A DNA stretch of 64,000 bases from Cymodocea nodosa (Eukaryota; Streptophyta; Magnoliopsida; Alismatales; Cymodoceaceae): contig CM072341.1 of assembly GCA_036874045.1 (NCBI GenBank), forward strand, positions 13,156,501 to 13,220,500. The letters run 5' to 3'. The stretch's first letter is position 1. Each line of letters opens with the position of its first letter. Below, piece after piece: positions 20,288 through 32,879 of the stretch. Made by a program: the position numbers and the translations under genes. The notes under the pieces are model-generated. The model searched no databases and was not told the DNA's origin. It was given only the letters and a program-made list of their open reading frames with translations.

Positions 20288-21895
20288 ATGGCAGGAGACG
20301 ACAAGCTTCAGGTCCTCCATGCTCTCGACGTCGCCAAGACACAATGGTACCATTTCACGGCCATCGTTGTCGCTGGCATGGGCTTCTTCACCGACGCCTA
20401 CGATCTCTTCTGCATCTCTCTCGTTACCAAGCTGCTCGGTCGGATCTACTACTACAGAGAAGACTCCCCCACTCCCGGCACTCTTCCTCCCAACGTCGCT
20501 TCTGCCATCAACGGAGTTGCCTTCTGCGGTACACTCATCGGCCAACTCTTCTTCGGCTGGCTCGGTGACAAGATGGGCCGCAAACGCGTGTACGGCTTCA
20601 CCCTCTTGCTCATGGTTGTATGCGCCGTCGCTTCCGGTCTCTCCTTCGGCCACTCACCCAACACCGTCATGGCCACGCTTTGCTTCTTCCGCTTCTGGCT
20701 CGGCTTCGGTATCGGAGGTGACTACCCACTCTCCGCCACCATCATGTCCGAGTACGCCAACAAGAAAAGCCGTGGCGCCTTCATCGCTGCTGTGTTTGCC
20801 ATGCAAGGCTTTGGCATTCTCGCTGGCGGTACCGTCGCCATCATCGTTTCCTCCATTTTCATGCTCAAATTCCCGGCCCCGCCTTACTCCGTGGATCCCC
20901 TTCGCTCCACCGTGCCCCAGGCCGACTACGTCTGGCGTTTGGTTCTCATGGTCGGAGCTTTACCGGCGGCACTGACTTATTACTGGCGTATGAAGATGCC
21001 GGAGACGGCCCGCTATACCGCTCTTGTTGCCAATGACGCGAAGCAGGCGGCAACCGACATGTCCAAGGTGTTGCAGGTCGAGATCCAAGTGCAGCAAAAT
21101 CACATAGAGGAGCAGACGGCGTCCAACACTACTCGGTCAAACAACTTCGGCATCTTCTCCAGAGAATTCGTTCGTCGCCATGGACTTCACCTGGTGGGCA
21201 CAACGACGACGTGGTTCCTCCTCGACATCGCCTTCTACAGCCAGAACCTGTTCCAGAAGGACATCTTCAGTGCAGTGGGGTGGCTAGACAAGGCCTCGAC
21301 CATGAGCGCCATCGAGGAGATATTCAGAATCGCCAGAGCTCAGACCCTCATTGCTCTGTGCGGCACCGTTCCCGGCTACTGGGTGACCGTCGCGCTCATA
21401 GATAACCTGGGAAGGTTCAAGATCCAAGTCGTAGGGTTCAGCTTCATGACGGTGTTCATGGGAATTCTGGCCATCTTCTACCAGCACTGGACCCTAGACG
21501 CCAACAAGATCGGGTTCGTGGTCCTCTACGCCTTGACGTTCTTCTTCGCCAACTTCGGGCCGAACAGCACTACGTTCATCGTGCCGGCGGAGATCTTCCC
21601 GGCGAGGTTGAGGTCGACGTGCCACGGGATCTCGGCGGCGTCGGGGAAGGCGGGTGCGATCGTCGGCTCCTTCGGATTCATGTACGCGGCTCAGAACGAG
21701 GACAAGCGAGACACGGACCGCGGCTACCCGCCGGGGATCGGGGTGAGGAACGCGCTGTTCGTGCTTGCCGCCTGCAATATGCTGGGTCTGGTCTGCACGC
21801 TCTTGGTGCCGGAAGCGAAGGGGAGATCGTTGGAGGAGGCGTCGGGGGAGCAGGAAGCCGAAGGCGGTGCCACCCAACAGTCCCCGGCGGTGTGA
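20288..21895 (+). CDS. Phosphate:H+ symporter, PHT1 family (535 aa, intronless)
   Basis: Major-facilitator transporter of the PHT1 family, importing phosphate with protons across the plasma membrane in roots or other tissues. The frame is complete and close to the usual 520-540 aa. Visible motifs: FFTDAYDLF (33-41) in the first membrane helix, the MFS loop GDKMGRKR (93-100), the PHT1 signature [13 protein letters not shown] (143-155), a hydrophilic central loop (about 240-290) splitting two sets of six membrane helices, and [24 protein letters not shown] before the last two helices. The C-terminal tail has SLEEASGE, an acidic Ser site like the casein-kinase targets that control PHT1 exit from the ER. 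The start is the first ATG in frame and matches the paralogue at 57288 (MAG-). Third codon positions are strongly GC, unlike the AT-rich flanks. The exact PHT1 member is not assignable. Confidence 0.95.
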   Translation: MAGDDKLQVLHALDVAKTQWYHFTAIVVAGMGFFTDAYDLFCISLVTKLLGRIYYYREDSPTPGTLPPNVASAINGVAFCGTLIGQLFFGWLGDKMGRKRVYGFTLLLMVVCAVASGLSFGHSPNTVMATLCFFRFWLGFGIGGDYPLSATIMSEYANKKSRGAFIAAVFAMQGFGILAGGTVAIIVSSIFMLKFPAPPYSVDPLRSTVPQADYVWRLVLMVGALPAALTYYWRMKMPETARYTALVANDAKQAATDMSKVLQVEIQVQQNHIEEQTASNTTRSNNFGIFSREFVRRHGLHLVGTTTTWFLLDIAFYSQNLFQKDIFSAVGWLDKASTMSAIEEIFRIARAQTLIALCGTVPGYWVTVALIDNLGRFKIQVVGFSFMTVFMGILAIFYQHWTLDANKIGFVVLYALTFFFANFGPNSTTFIVPAEIFPARLRSTCHGISAASGKAGAIVGSFGFMYAAQNEDKRDTDRGYPPGIGVRNALFVLAACNMLGLVCTLLVPEAKGRSLEEASGEQEAEGGATQQSPAV

Positions 21896-23180
21896 TTGAA
21901 CATGCATGAACCATATGATCCATCTTCCTTTTCTTTAATCGTTAATTCAAGTGAGATTTGGAACACGCTCATATATCCTTCAATCCACCATCTATTTCAA
22001 TTGAAGGATGTATTAATTAATATCGTTATTGCTCTTCAGATATCTACCAGAAATATCGTTATTATAACTTAATGTCGTGCCTTAAATTACCATTAAAGTG
22101 AAGAAAATATGTATAAATGAAATTTTAACCCATGAAAAGTTCTTTTTTTGTAACTACTAAAGAGTTATAACAATAAGAAACTAAATATTTACAAATAAAT
22201 GATAGTAGTTAATTACAATCTGACTTCAAGTAAAAAATATAAAATAAAGTACACACCATAATATTTGTTATTTATAATTTATTTGTAGTAATTGATAAAA
22301 TGATGATTAACTTGTTCTGTCTTATTCACGCTCACTCTTAGTATTTAATGGATATCTTAAAGAAGAACAATAACAATATGTGAGTTAAAATTTAATAAGT
22401 CAATCTACCATAAGTTTAAAATAAAATAAATATTAATATATCATACATGTAAAAAATAAGGTTATACTATCAACTCAATACAATAATATAAAGTATATAC
22501 TCTTCTCACAAATAAAAATAAATTTTGTAAATTGCAATAATAACTTTGAGCCACAATATCAAATCTGCTTATATGTTTCCTTTTTAATTTAATTATGACT
22601 ACATATTATATTTCTTACAATAAGATTCAGGTGTCACATATCACCTTGTGATTAGGTCAAATACTTTGAATGCCTAAGACAATGCTAAGTGCATCATCTA
22701 GTCTCTATCATATATAATATCATAGTTTAAGTTCTTATGGTCAGGTTTCATAGTTAAACATTCATTTTAATAAGTATCAAATTTCACATTAAGCTTAAAC
22801 AATGACATGCCTTTTTTACAACAAATACCTTTAATGACAAATAATCACATACAAAATAAATAAGTTTTCCATAGTCAACAACAAATATCTATCATGTAAA
22901 ATAATCATGAATTCCTTATATCTGTTGTAAAGTGCATATACTTATGAATTTAAAATGCATAACATGATTATTTTTATTTTTATTTTTACTAACATCACAG
23001 ATAAAATTGGGATTGGAGTGCAATAATAGTTGATTAGCTTTCTTGTAACTAATCAACTATCTCAAAATCTCTATTTCTATGACTGCCAAAACTTTGTAAG
23101 TCAAGAGAAAAATGCAGAACCTGCTTAACATTAACCTTGGGGACTCATCTGCATGTTTATTATCTATCATTAATTCAACT
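21896..23180. other. AT-rich 3' flank of PHT1
   Basis: Presumed 3' UTR and terminator in the first few hundred bases (no single clear AATAAA signal near the stop), then AT-rich intergenic DNA without a recognisable element. Confidence 0.45.
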
Positions 23181-23189
23181 ATTATACCA

Positions 23190-23520
23190 ACGGATCCGAT
23201 ATTGTGGCATGGAAGTTTGCAGCCAATGGCTCTTACTTCGTTAAGTCGATCTTATTATAACAATTTGAAAGATGGAGGTTTACCATTTCAATTTCATAAG
23301 TATTTGGAAGGCTGAGGTTCTTCTAAAAGCAAAAATCATCACTTAACTTTGTATTCATGATAAACTTTTTGTTAGAGAAAACTTAAGAAAAGAAAGGTTA
23401 GATTGGAAATTATTTATGTTCTTTCAGTAATATTAGTTAAGAAAATAACAAACACTTATTTGTAGATTGTATCATACTTTTTGAATTTTGGAACTTTGTT
23501 GTTGAGATGAAGTTGAAGGA
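23190..23520 (+). mobile_element. LINE-1 (L1-type) zf-RVT remnant
   Basis: Broken frames read ILWHGSLQPMALTSLSRSYYNNLKDGGL, then KSKN and LRKRKVRLE, then a late block YLWIVSYFLNFGTLLL-like. This order (W-G-FSVKS-Y--L, LK-KIF-WL, then a C-LC---E---H-FF-C block) is that of the zinc-binding domain after the reverse transcriptase in plant L1 elements. Several stops; no intact ORF. Confidence 0.6.
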
Positions 23521-23529
23521 GAAGACCAC

Positions 23530-24160
23530 AATTGAGCTATCTTTATTTTCTATTCCTTCAGCTTTGCCTCTTATTATGTCTTTGAACAAACTCTTCTACT
23601 ACTACTTTTATTATCCTTTTGTTTTTGTAAACTTGGATGAATCTTATTCGGCTTTGGTGGTGGTTTGATAACCAAAAGTCTTATTATCAAATTATTTAAC
23701 CTCTTTACCAAAAAAATTGTGACTAGCTTGGATTTGTATTAAATTAGTATGAGAAATTTGATTATTCGTATAATTTGTAATTAGTATGTTTTTAATCACC
23801 ATTGAACTTCACATACATATGCAAACACATATATCAAAATCATGAAAATTTTATTTTCCATTTCATTTTATTTTCTTTTTTGTGCATATAGACTTTAAAA
23901 GTCAAGTTTGCAAATAAATATCAATTATAATATAATTAATATAAATAGGTAAATACATTAAAGATAATTAAAGATAGTATATAAGAGAGAATTAACCCTT
24001 AAGGCAAAAAAGTACCTAAACTAGATGGCTATCTCGTATGTCTTTATCATACCTTATGGGATCTCATAAAAGATAGGATAGTAGCTATGAGACCCTTATA
24101 TGGGAGATCAAATATCATTGATCGAGAGAATGTGATTGCTCAAAAGACATTATTCAATGA
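23530..24160. other. AT-rich intergenic DNA, nothing recognised
   Basis: No coding block, LTR end or TIR seen. Confidence 0.4.
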
Positions 24161-24164
24161 GACA

Positions 24165-24255
24165 TGATTGTTCAATAAGCATTTGTCGACCAATATTTGC
24201 GCAAGAACGATGCAAATGATGTGGGGCAATCAAGCGATGAATAGGTGGCAACTCT
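24165..24255 (+). repeat. Ancient LTR, fragment 1 of 3
   Basis: Matches 55091-55175: TGTT-ATAAGC-TTTGTCGA-CAA-ATTTGCG, then GGCAATC and GATGAAT-GGTGG. Separated from fragment 2 by the gypsy LTR at 24258-25831. Confidence 0.65.
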
Positions 24256-24257
24256 AA

Positions 24258-25831
24258 ATTTTAGTAACTTAATCCATTAAATTTACTATAGGTGCACAAT
24301 GTCTATTGTACAAATGTGCAATAAACTTTCATAGTCAAACCCATAAGGAACTATCAAATTCACTTTACTCTATGAGCTTTCATAGTCAAGGTATAATGTA
24401 CGCTCATAATATGCTCACTCCGTTGATTTACAATAAACTTAGTTCATAGAGTTATACTTAACTCAACGAACTTATCTCGTAGAGTTATGGTTAACTCAAC
24501 GAGCTCTCAAGTAACTTATAATTAAAATTGTAGTTTGCAAAAGAATACAGTCATCCATTGGGTGTTTCTATATATTACAAATAATATCAATTAAGCTTTC
24601 AAATGTTAATTCATATTACATTCATTATTGATCAATTCTAGCATTCAATAAATCTAAACAGTAGATTTTTAATTCAAGATTTTAGAGATTTATATTAATT
24701 GGTTTAAACATTCAGTAAAACTATTTTCTATAACTGAAATTAAATAAACACAAAACATTCAATATTACTAACAATACAAACGCAAATGATACAACATAGA
24801 TTTGATAAACATAAAAACAAATAATGAGTTTTGTTTTTGTTTTGTTTCGTTCCTTTAGATGAGCAAGAGATGAAAGGTAAAATTTTCTATTGATAGTAAG
24901 AAAATTTATGTCACTACATGTGACGTAATTACACCACTGAACATTTAACCACTTACTATCAAGCACTCTTCTCCCTACTAGATTGTGAACCTAGACTTTT
25001 GTAAGCTGATCTTCTCTTCAACATAGCGACATCAACCTGAAACTAAGGCTAGAAGTTTTACTATCTCCTAAGAGATGATTCGGTGCTTGGTAAAAATGTT
25101 TTTCCTTCTTGTGATACAATCACTCCTTACAGTGGTTGTCAGTCACTATGTTTGGCTCAAAATCAACCCGACATCTGGAAAGTATTCTCACAAACCTCTA
25201 ATAGATAGTGGATGGTAGAATTGGTGGGAGCTCAAGGAACATCCAACACTTTCTATAGTTAGCATGGTTATCCCCCATTTTCTTCGTTCTTTTTCTTTTT
25301 CTTTTATATTTCCTTTAATATTAACTACTTCCACCAAAAATCACTAATTAGATTTCCTTCCTTCGCATCAATGATGGTGATTACTTTTTCATTCTACGTT
25401 TTAGATCATGGCATGATTCATGCAATGTGGTTTCCTTCAAATTTTCTGTAATTGCTTACAATCGAATATTAGAAAATAACTAGTCTGTGGAGTTAGTGTA
25501 ACTTAATGGATTTACTCCATTGACTTAACTGTAACTCAATAGACCGACCATGTTAAGTTAAACTTAACTCAATGGACTCATTCAGTTCTATAGTTTAGTA
25601 AAACAAATATTTATGTAACATTTAACACTTGATATGTAAAAGAAGTAATTTCTAATTCATTTATGGCTGATACTTAATTAACCACTAATTCCTTAAAATT
25701 ATGCATATTCTTTAATTAAAGCTTATAATTGTATAATTGTAACATAATGACTTAATTCTCATATGATAAGCTAAATATCATATAATTAACCATTCATTAA
25801 CTACTAATATTATGCACAACTTCATTCTAAA
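24258..25831 (-). repeat. Gypsy-family LTR, minus orientation
   Basis: Same family as the 46279-48141 LTR: GCACAATGTCTATTGTA block at 24290, palindromic TTGAGTTA/TAACTCAA motifs at 24415-24510 and 25490-25570, and terminal CATTCTAAATA (C to T in the expected CA end). No internal domain is attached, so it is solo or truncated. The left edge is approximate. Confidence 0.75.
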
Positions 25832-25980
25832 TAGGAGGCTTACTGATGCAATTGTTGGTGGATTGGTGAGTTAACAAATCATGACCATGGTAGATAAATG
25901 CATCAACATAGTGCTATAGTAGAGGACATGTGATGATAAGACAAATAGTTGGATGAATATTAGGTGGCACATGTTTACGG
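25832..25980 (+). repeat. Ancient LTR, fragment 2 of 3
   Basis: Matches 55185-55345 (GGTAGAT-ATGCAT-AACATAGTGCTA-AGTAG, then GATGA-ACGAACA-TT). It continues fragment 1 across the inserted gypsy LTR. Confidence 0.65.
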
Positions 25981-25992
25981 CATAGTAGTAAG

Positions 25993-27560
25993 TGTTTAGA
26001 GTAAAAAAGTGTATAGTTCTTAAAACTTAAATTAACGATTAAGGGCATATTATGTGGCTAATCAAATAGGAATTAGGTCATTATGTTACATTTATGAAAA
26101 TTTGAGGCTTAATTGAAGAATATGTATAATTAAAAGGACTTAACATTAAATAAGTATTATTTTAGAATTATTATAAAATACCCCCTTAAAATATTAGTAA
26201 ATATTGTTTAGACCTGCGTAGTACATGCATCATTTACCTAAATCGCTTTAGTACATATTTATTTTAATGAACTATAGGACTGAATTGAGTTGGTGGAGTT
26301 ATCGCTTAATTCAATGAAGTCAGTCTGTGGAGTTAACGATTAACCTAACAGAATCAGTCCATTGAGTTATATTAACTATACAAACCAATTATTTTATTTA
26401 ATATATGATTATGAGAAGTTACAAAAATCGCATCGAAAACCCGCATTGCATGATTCATGTCCATGATCTCTATCGTGGAATAGAGAAGGGATGTCAGCCA
26501 TTGATGCATAGAAAAGAAGAATCTGGCCATTGATTTTTAGTGCTAACAATTGTACGTGAAAAGAACTATAAAAGACTAAAAGAAATCAATACCAAGGTGG
26601 AGGAAGGAGCGCTCATGGTAGAGAGTGTTGGATGTTCCTTGAGATATCATTCTTCTACCACAATCCACCATTCTTTAGAGGTTTGTGGATATATTTTTAG
26701 AATCAAGTCTATTTTGATTCAACCGTAGTGACTTACAATTACTATGGAAGAGTGATCGTGTCAAAGGAAGGGAATGTTTCTTCAACAAACACTGAATTAT
26801 CTCTTAGTAGAAAGATTAAAGCTTCAAGCATTGGTGTTAGGTTGATACCAATTTGCTAAAAAGGAGATCACCTTACAAAGGTTTAGGCTCACAATCCAAT
26901 AGAGAGAGCAGTGTTTGATAGTAAGTGATTAATTTTTAGAGGTGTAATTGCATCATATGTAGAGTTGGAGGTTTTTGATTTTCAATAGAGAGCATTATCA
27001 TTCATCTATCATCCACCTTAAGGAATAGTAACATTAACATTTACATATATACTATGTTTTGTTTCTATACTATTTGGGTTTGTATTGTTTGTTCAAGATT
27101 GTCAAATGTTGAGTATTTACTTCCTGTTTCAGTATGAATCTATATGACTTCATTTTGAAACCAGTTAATTTTAATCTTTGAATTCAAGTCTTGAATGATT
27201 ATTATTTGAGATAATTTTGATGTTAAATCTACTCATTGTTCAATCTAAGATAAGTAGAAATCATAGAGCATAAAGTAAGTTGTTTGCATTCTCTAAGATC
27301 GCCCAATGGTTGGTCAAATTCAGATGTAAACAACTGTAGTGAGTTTAAGCCCATGGACTTTTCCATTGAATTAAGTAATAACTCAACGAAGTAAGAAACT
27401 TAATTAGTAAAACATTGTTAACAACTAAAAGTAACCTAGAAACTAATTCTAATCACTCCTTATGGTTCAACCTGTCCTTTCACACTTTTACAATAGACGT
27501 TATGCACTTATAGTAAGTTAAATGAATTAATTTAATTAATTTAAGTTTCATTTAGGAATT
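25993..27560 (+). repeat. Gypsy-family LTR, plus orientation
   Basis: Starts TGTTTAGAGTAAAAAAGTG, the family's LTR head, and continues with the same block order as the LTR at 46279-48141 read on the other strand. Followed by about 200 bp of other sequence and then an LTR in the opposite orientation. The right edge is approximate. Confidence 0.75.
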
Positions 27561-27769
27561 GCTTTGTATCTTTTGCAATTCAATTATCCAAGCAATGAGC
27601 TAGTAGTAGCCTTGGTGTATGATCTCCTTGGCAAGGAGGATTTCGACAATGATAGGTGGGTCACAAACTCTAGTGTGTATTTCTTGCATCTGAGGATAGA
27701 ATAGGGAAATTCCACTACCTACTCTTTTGGGACTATAGGCCCTAAAGGCCCCTAACTTATAGTATTGGT
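27561..27769. other. Spacer between two oppositely oriented gypsy LTRs
   Basis: Contains no gag-pol sequence. It includes CATTTAGGAATTGCTTTGTATC, like the sequence after the plus LTR at 32.7 kb, so it may be all that is left of an internal domain. Confidence 0.4.
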
Positions 27770-29627
27770 TGTGTTTTGTTTGGTGTTTACTTTAAATATA
27801 TGTTTATAATTTCTTCTAGAAGTAAACAAATAATTTTCACAAATTAAATATTAAATCCAATTTATATTTAACTGCAAGTGCACAATGTCTATTGTATAAA
27901 TGTGTAAGTACAAGTTGATCCCACAAGGACTAAGTAAAAATTTAGACTATTTTTATTTTTACAGCTAGAGGTTTATATGTATTGAATTACGCACTCTGAA
28001 TTACAATTAACTCAACAGACTTAGTTCATTGAGTTATAGTTAACTCAAGAGACTAACATCGTAGACTTAAGTTAACTCCACGAGCCTCACTAATAACTTC
28101 AAATTAAAATTGTTGTCCATAGAGGAATTTGACCATCCATTAGGCGATTCCATAGAATGTAAACAACATCAATTAAGCTTTTAATGTTAGTTTATATGGT
28201 ATTTATCATTAATCAACACTAACATTTAGATATTTCAAATAGTAACCATATTAATTAGGATTTCAAAATTGCATATGAACTAGTTTCAATAATTAGTAAG
28301 ACAATTTTCTATTTTCTAGAATGAAATAAACATTCAACAATACTAACATTACTGCCAATACTAAATAAACAATACAACATTGATTTGATAAATATAAAAA
28401 TAGATAATGAGTTTTTTGTTTTTGTTCTAATATATTCCTGAAGATAAACGAAAGGTGAAATGTAAAATTCTCTATTAACAGTAAAAACTCTCATCATTAC
28501 ATGCGACGTGATTACACCACTAAAAACTTAATCATTTGTTGTCATGTGTCCCTCTTCCTATAGAATCACAAACTAAGACTTTGTAAGTTGATCTCCTTTT
28601 TAGTATCATGGCATCAATCCAAAACCAATGATAGAAGCTTTACTATCTCCTAAGAGTTGATTTAGTGTTTAGTGAAAATAGCTTCCCTTCCTACAACGTG
28701 ATCACTCCTCATAGTGTTTGTCACTATATTTGGCTCGAAATCGACCTAACATCCGAAAAGTATCCTCACAAACCTTCGATGGTTAGTGATTGGAGATGGA
28801 GGTGGTGGTGGAACTTCAAGGAACTACCAACATTTGTTGCAGTTAGCGTAGTTCTCCACTTACTTTTCTTCATTCTTTCTCTTTTACTTTTATATTTCTT
28901 TCAGTAATAACTACTTCTACCTAAATGATTGTTTGGATCTCCTTCATTTATATCAACGATGGTAATTACTTCTTCTATCCATGATTTAGATCATGGTGTG
29001 GTTTGTGCGACATAGTTTCCTTTGATAAAAATCCTACATGATACATGCAATCGTGGTTTTCCTTCAAATTTCCTATTCATGCAACTACTTACAGTTGAAT
29101 ATTAGAAAATAATTGATTTGTGGAGTTAGTGTAACTCAACGAACTTACTCCATTAACTTAACTGTAACTCAACGAACTTAACTCATTGAGTTAAGTTTAA
29201 CTCAACAGACTCGTTCAACTCTACAGTTTAATAAAATAAATATTTTTATAACATTTAATATGTAAAAAAAGTAATTCTTAATCATTTAAAAGTTGACGTG
29301 TGAAATAATTCCTAACTTTATGAGGTTTCATAAACTTACATGAGTAGCATTACAAGGATTCATAAACTTACCTTAGTAACTTTACGAGGTTCTGTAAACT
29401 TACCTTAATAACTTTAAGAGCTTTCATAAACTTCTATAAAATCACATGAACTAGGCTTTTAATCTTTTAGAAATGATATTTAATTAACACTAATTCCTTG
29501 AAATTATGCATATTCTTTAATTAAGGTATGTAATTGTATATTTATAACATAATGGTTTAATTCTCATAGGATAAGCTAAATATTATGCAATTAACCATTA
29601 ATATTATGCACTTTTTCATTCTAAACA
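27770..29627 (-). repeat. Gypsy-family LTR, minus orientation, near full length
   Basis: About 1,858 bp from TGTGTTTTG to CATTCTAAACA, close to the 1,863 bp of the LTR at 46279-48141. It has the GCACAATGTCTATTG block and palindromic motifs at 28010-28085 and 29120-29215. The 80-codon frame at 28665 is inside the LTR and is not a gene. Confidence 0.8.
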
Positions 29628-29689
29628 AGTATCATCTTATGACTAGAGGGAGCTTGAGTTCTTGGAGCTCCTTAGCATTGCTCATGCAA

Positions 29690-30039
29690 TTGTTGAACTC
29701 CCTAACAACCGTTGAGTGGCGATTATTTATAGACTATGTGATCGTTAGTTGCATGGGAACAATGTGCCCTTATGTATAGACAAGAGACAAGGGGATGTCT
29801 TGGTCTACATCTCTTGGTTGTAAGTCAATAGTTGGGTAACTAATTGATGGTGCTTTGTATTTAAGTTACACCTCAACAAATTGAGGGACAACTAGACCTA
29901 TATATTTTATAAGGAATCAAAGTAACAAAGAAAGAAGAGGCTTATTCCCTTGAACTAGTGTTCCTATTCCTTAGTAATGCAAGAAGGCTAACTAGTGGGC
30001 ATACTAATGTCGCATAAGTTATCAATAGATAAACCTCAA
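29690..30039 (+). repeat. Ancient LTR, fragment 3 of 3
   Basis: Matches 55355-55676 (TTGGTTGTAAGTCAAT, CTTTGTATTTAAGTT, GGGACA-CTAGACC-ATATA, GAGGAATCAAAGTA, CCTATTCCTTAGTAAT). It ends at CCTCAA, where a copia LTR is inserted; the sequence resumes CTTGTGACA at 31162. Confidence 0.75.
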
Positions 30040-31156
30040 TGTTAGGAATTTTGTTTTGATGATACATATTTTACTAAGTTTATAAATAAGTCTAAGTATA
30101 ACAGTTGCACAGTTAGGTATTAATGTATTTTAAAAAGTCGTATAGTTATAAGTTAATATTTCTAGTTAGTCAAAGGGTTATGTTAAAAACTTGTATAGTT
30201 AAGTTAACTACACATGTGTTTTTAATGTTTTAAGTTGTCACAAATTTTTCATGTGTGTTCAGTAAAGAAAAGTCAAAGAGTTAGATAATTGTTCAAGTTT
30301 TTATACAAAGATAGATAACTATTCATATTTTATAAAGTGACTAATGAAAAGTTAAGTTTATTTGTTTTAGTCACATGTTTTGCAAGTGAAAAACTTGAAG
30401 AGTTATAGATAAATGTTCGAGTTTTTATAAGTCTTAAAGGATAAGTGTTCGACTAAAGTGGTGACTTAGAAAATATATTCTACAACTCTCTAGAAAGATG
30501 ACTTTCGATTGTTCTACGATAAGAGATAGTGAAAATTCAAAAATATAGTGAAGATAATAGAAATTCAAAAAGACAATAGAGATCATGGATAATTTAAATT
30601 TGAAATTAATATGTGAGATCATGAATTATGGATTAACTAGATGAATATGTTGAACATGAAATCACAGTTCTACTACTATAAATATAGGGTATGAGCTAGA
30701 CCTTATTCATCCTGAAATTGTATCCCAACTTTAATATAGAGATATCTCAACTTCAATATAGAGATATCCCTACACCAAAGAGAGGAATTTCAAACAAAAT
30801 TAGAGAAAGAGCTACTACGAAGAAAGGCTAGGAGATTCAAAGAAATAAGTAAGAGATACAAAAGCTGAGCAAAATTCCAAAAGAATCAGAAAGCTACATG
30901 CAAAAGCTAAAGTTTGAATATACAATTCAATCAAGGTTAGAATAGGATAGATTTTATTTCATTAAATTATAACTCGAAAGAATTGTATCAAAACCGACAA
31001 GTAGAGAATTATGTTGTACATCTATAATTTCTTACTTTATCAATAAAAAGTTTAGAATTACAAATAGTGAATGTTTTGTGCTCTTGTTTTACCCACTAGA
31101 TCTTTAAATTCTAAAGATACAATTCACCCCCCCTCTTGTGATACCACGACCCAACA
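30040..31156 (+). mobile_element. Solo copia LTR with 5-bp target duplication
   Basis: 1,117 bp from TGTTAGGAATTTTG to CGACCCAACA. It is flanked by CTCAA on both sides (30035-30039 and 31157-31161). The related copy at 55.67 kb has the uninterrupted site CCTCAACTTGTGACA, an empty-site control. The LTR carries TATAAATATAGGG (about 30676), a TATA box, and the C-run/CTCTTG end common in plant copia LTRs. No internal domain: recombination between LTRs has removed it. Confidence 0.88.
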
Positions 31157-31192
31157 CTCAACTTGTGACATTTGGTTTCATTGTCAAGGTAC

Positions 31193-32760
31193 CTATTTAG
31201 AGTGAAAAAGTACATAGTTCTTAAAGTTTAAATTAATGATTAAGGGCATGTTATATGACTAATCAAATAGAAATTAGGCTATTATGTTACACAAATCTGA
31301 GGCTTAATTGAAGAATATGCATAATTAAAAGGAATTAATGCTAAATAAGTATTATTTTGGAATTAATGCAAAATACCCCCCTTAAAATATTATTAAATAT
31401 TATTTTGACCTATGTAGTACATGTGTTATTTACATAAACCATTTTATTACATGTTTATCTTACTAAACTGCATAATCGAATCGAGTCTGTGGAGTTATCA
31501 CTTAACTTAATGGAGTTAGTGATAAATCCAACAGAATTAGTCTATTGAGTTATGTTAACTCTATGGACCAATTATTTTATTTAATGTACAATTATGAGTA
31601 GTTACAAGAATTGCATTGGAAACCCATGTTGCATGATTCACGCCCACGATCTCTATCATGGAATGAAGAAGGGTTTACAGTCATTGATGCATAGGAAAGA
31701 AGAATCCAACCATTAATTTTTGGCGCCAACAATTGTTATTGAAAAGAAATATAAAAGAACTAAAAGAAATCGAGAGAAGAGGGAGGAGGAAGGAGTGCTC
31801 ACTGCAAAGAATGTCAAACATTCCTTGAGATGTCATTCTTCTATCACCATCCACCATTCATCAAAAGTCTATGAAGATATTTCCAAAGTCAGGACGATTC
31901 CGATCAAACCATGGTGATTGACAATTATTGTGGAAGAGTGATTGTGTCAAAGGAAAGGAATGTTTCTTCACCAAGCACTATATCATCACTTAGTAGAATG
32001 ATTAAAGCTTCCAACCTTGGTGTCAAGTCAATGCCAATTTACCAAGAAGGAGATTACCTTACAAAGGTCTAGGTTCGCAATCCAGTAGGGAGAGGAGCAT
32101 TTGACAATAAGTGATTAAATTTTTAGAGATGTAATCACATCACATATAGGGTTGGAGGTTTTTAATTTTCAATAGAGAGCATTATCATTCATCTATCGTT
32201 TACCTTAAGGAACATTAACGTTTACATTTACATATATACTATGTATTGTTTTTATATTGTTTGTGTTTGTATTGTTTATTCGTGATTGTAAAATATTGTA
32301 TATTTACTTCTTATTTTAGTATGAATCTACATGACTTATTTTGAAACAAGTTAGTTTTAATCTTTGAATTCAAGTCTTGATTGATTGCTATTTGAGATCA
32401 TTTTAATACTAAATCTATTCATTGTTCAATTTGAGATAAGTAGAAATCATAGAGTGTAAAGTAAGTTGTTTGCATTCTCTAGGATCGCCCAATGGTTGAT
32501 TAAATTTAGGTGCAAACAATTGCAATGAGCTTAAGTCTATGGACTTGTCCATTGAGTTAAGTAATAACTCAACGAAGTGAGAGACTTAATTAGTAAAACA
32601 TTGTCACCAACTAAAAGCAACTTAGAAATTGATTTTAATTACTCCTTATAGTTCGACCTGTACTTGTACACTTTTACAACAAACGTTGTGCACTTGTAGT
32701 AAATTAAATGAATGAATTTAATTAATTTAAGTTTCATTCAGGAATTACTTTTTATCTTGA
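31193..32760 (+). repeat. 5' LTR of the plus-strand gypsy element
   Basis: Starts TATTTAGAGTGAAAAAG (TG changed to TA) and follows the family's block order up to TACACTTTTACAACAAACG. The primer site and inner edge are eroded, so the right end is approximate. The TTGAGTTA/TAACTCAA motifs are at 31480-31560 and 32530-32575. Confidence 0.72.
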
Positions 32761-32879
32761 GCAAAACCAAACTAAGCATTTTCTAGCACCATTACTAAGG
32801 AGTGAAAGCCTGAATTCATAAAACACTAGGTTTTGTTTTTATAGCATATAAGGTGTTATGTGAATTAATTGTTTGGAAT

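Noticed and set aside
20319..20975. Long alternative frames inside both PHT1 genes (also 57394-57960 and 57981-58538)
   Set aside because: Shadows caused by GC-rich third positions; the PHT1 frames have full-length family homology.
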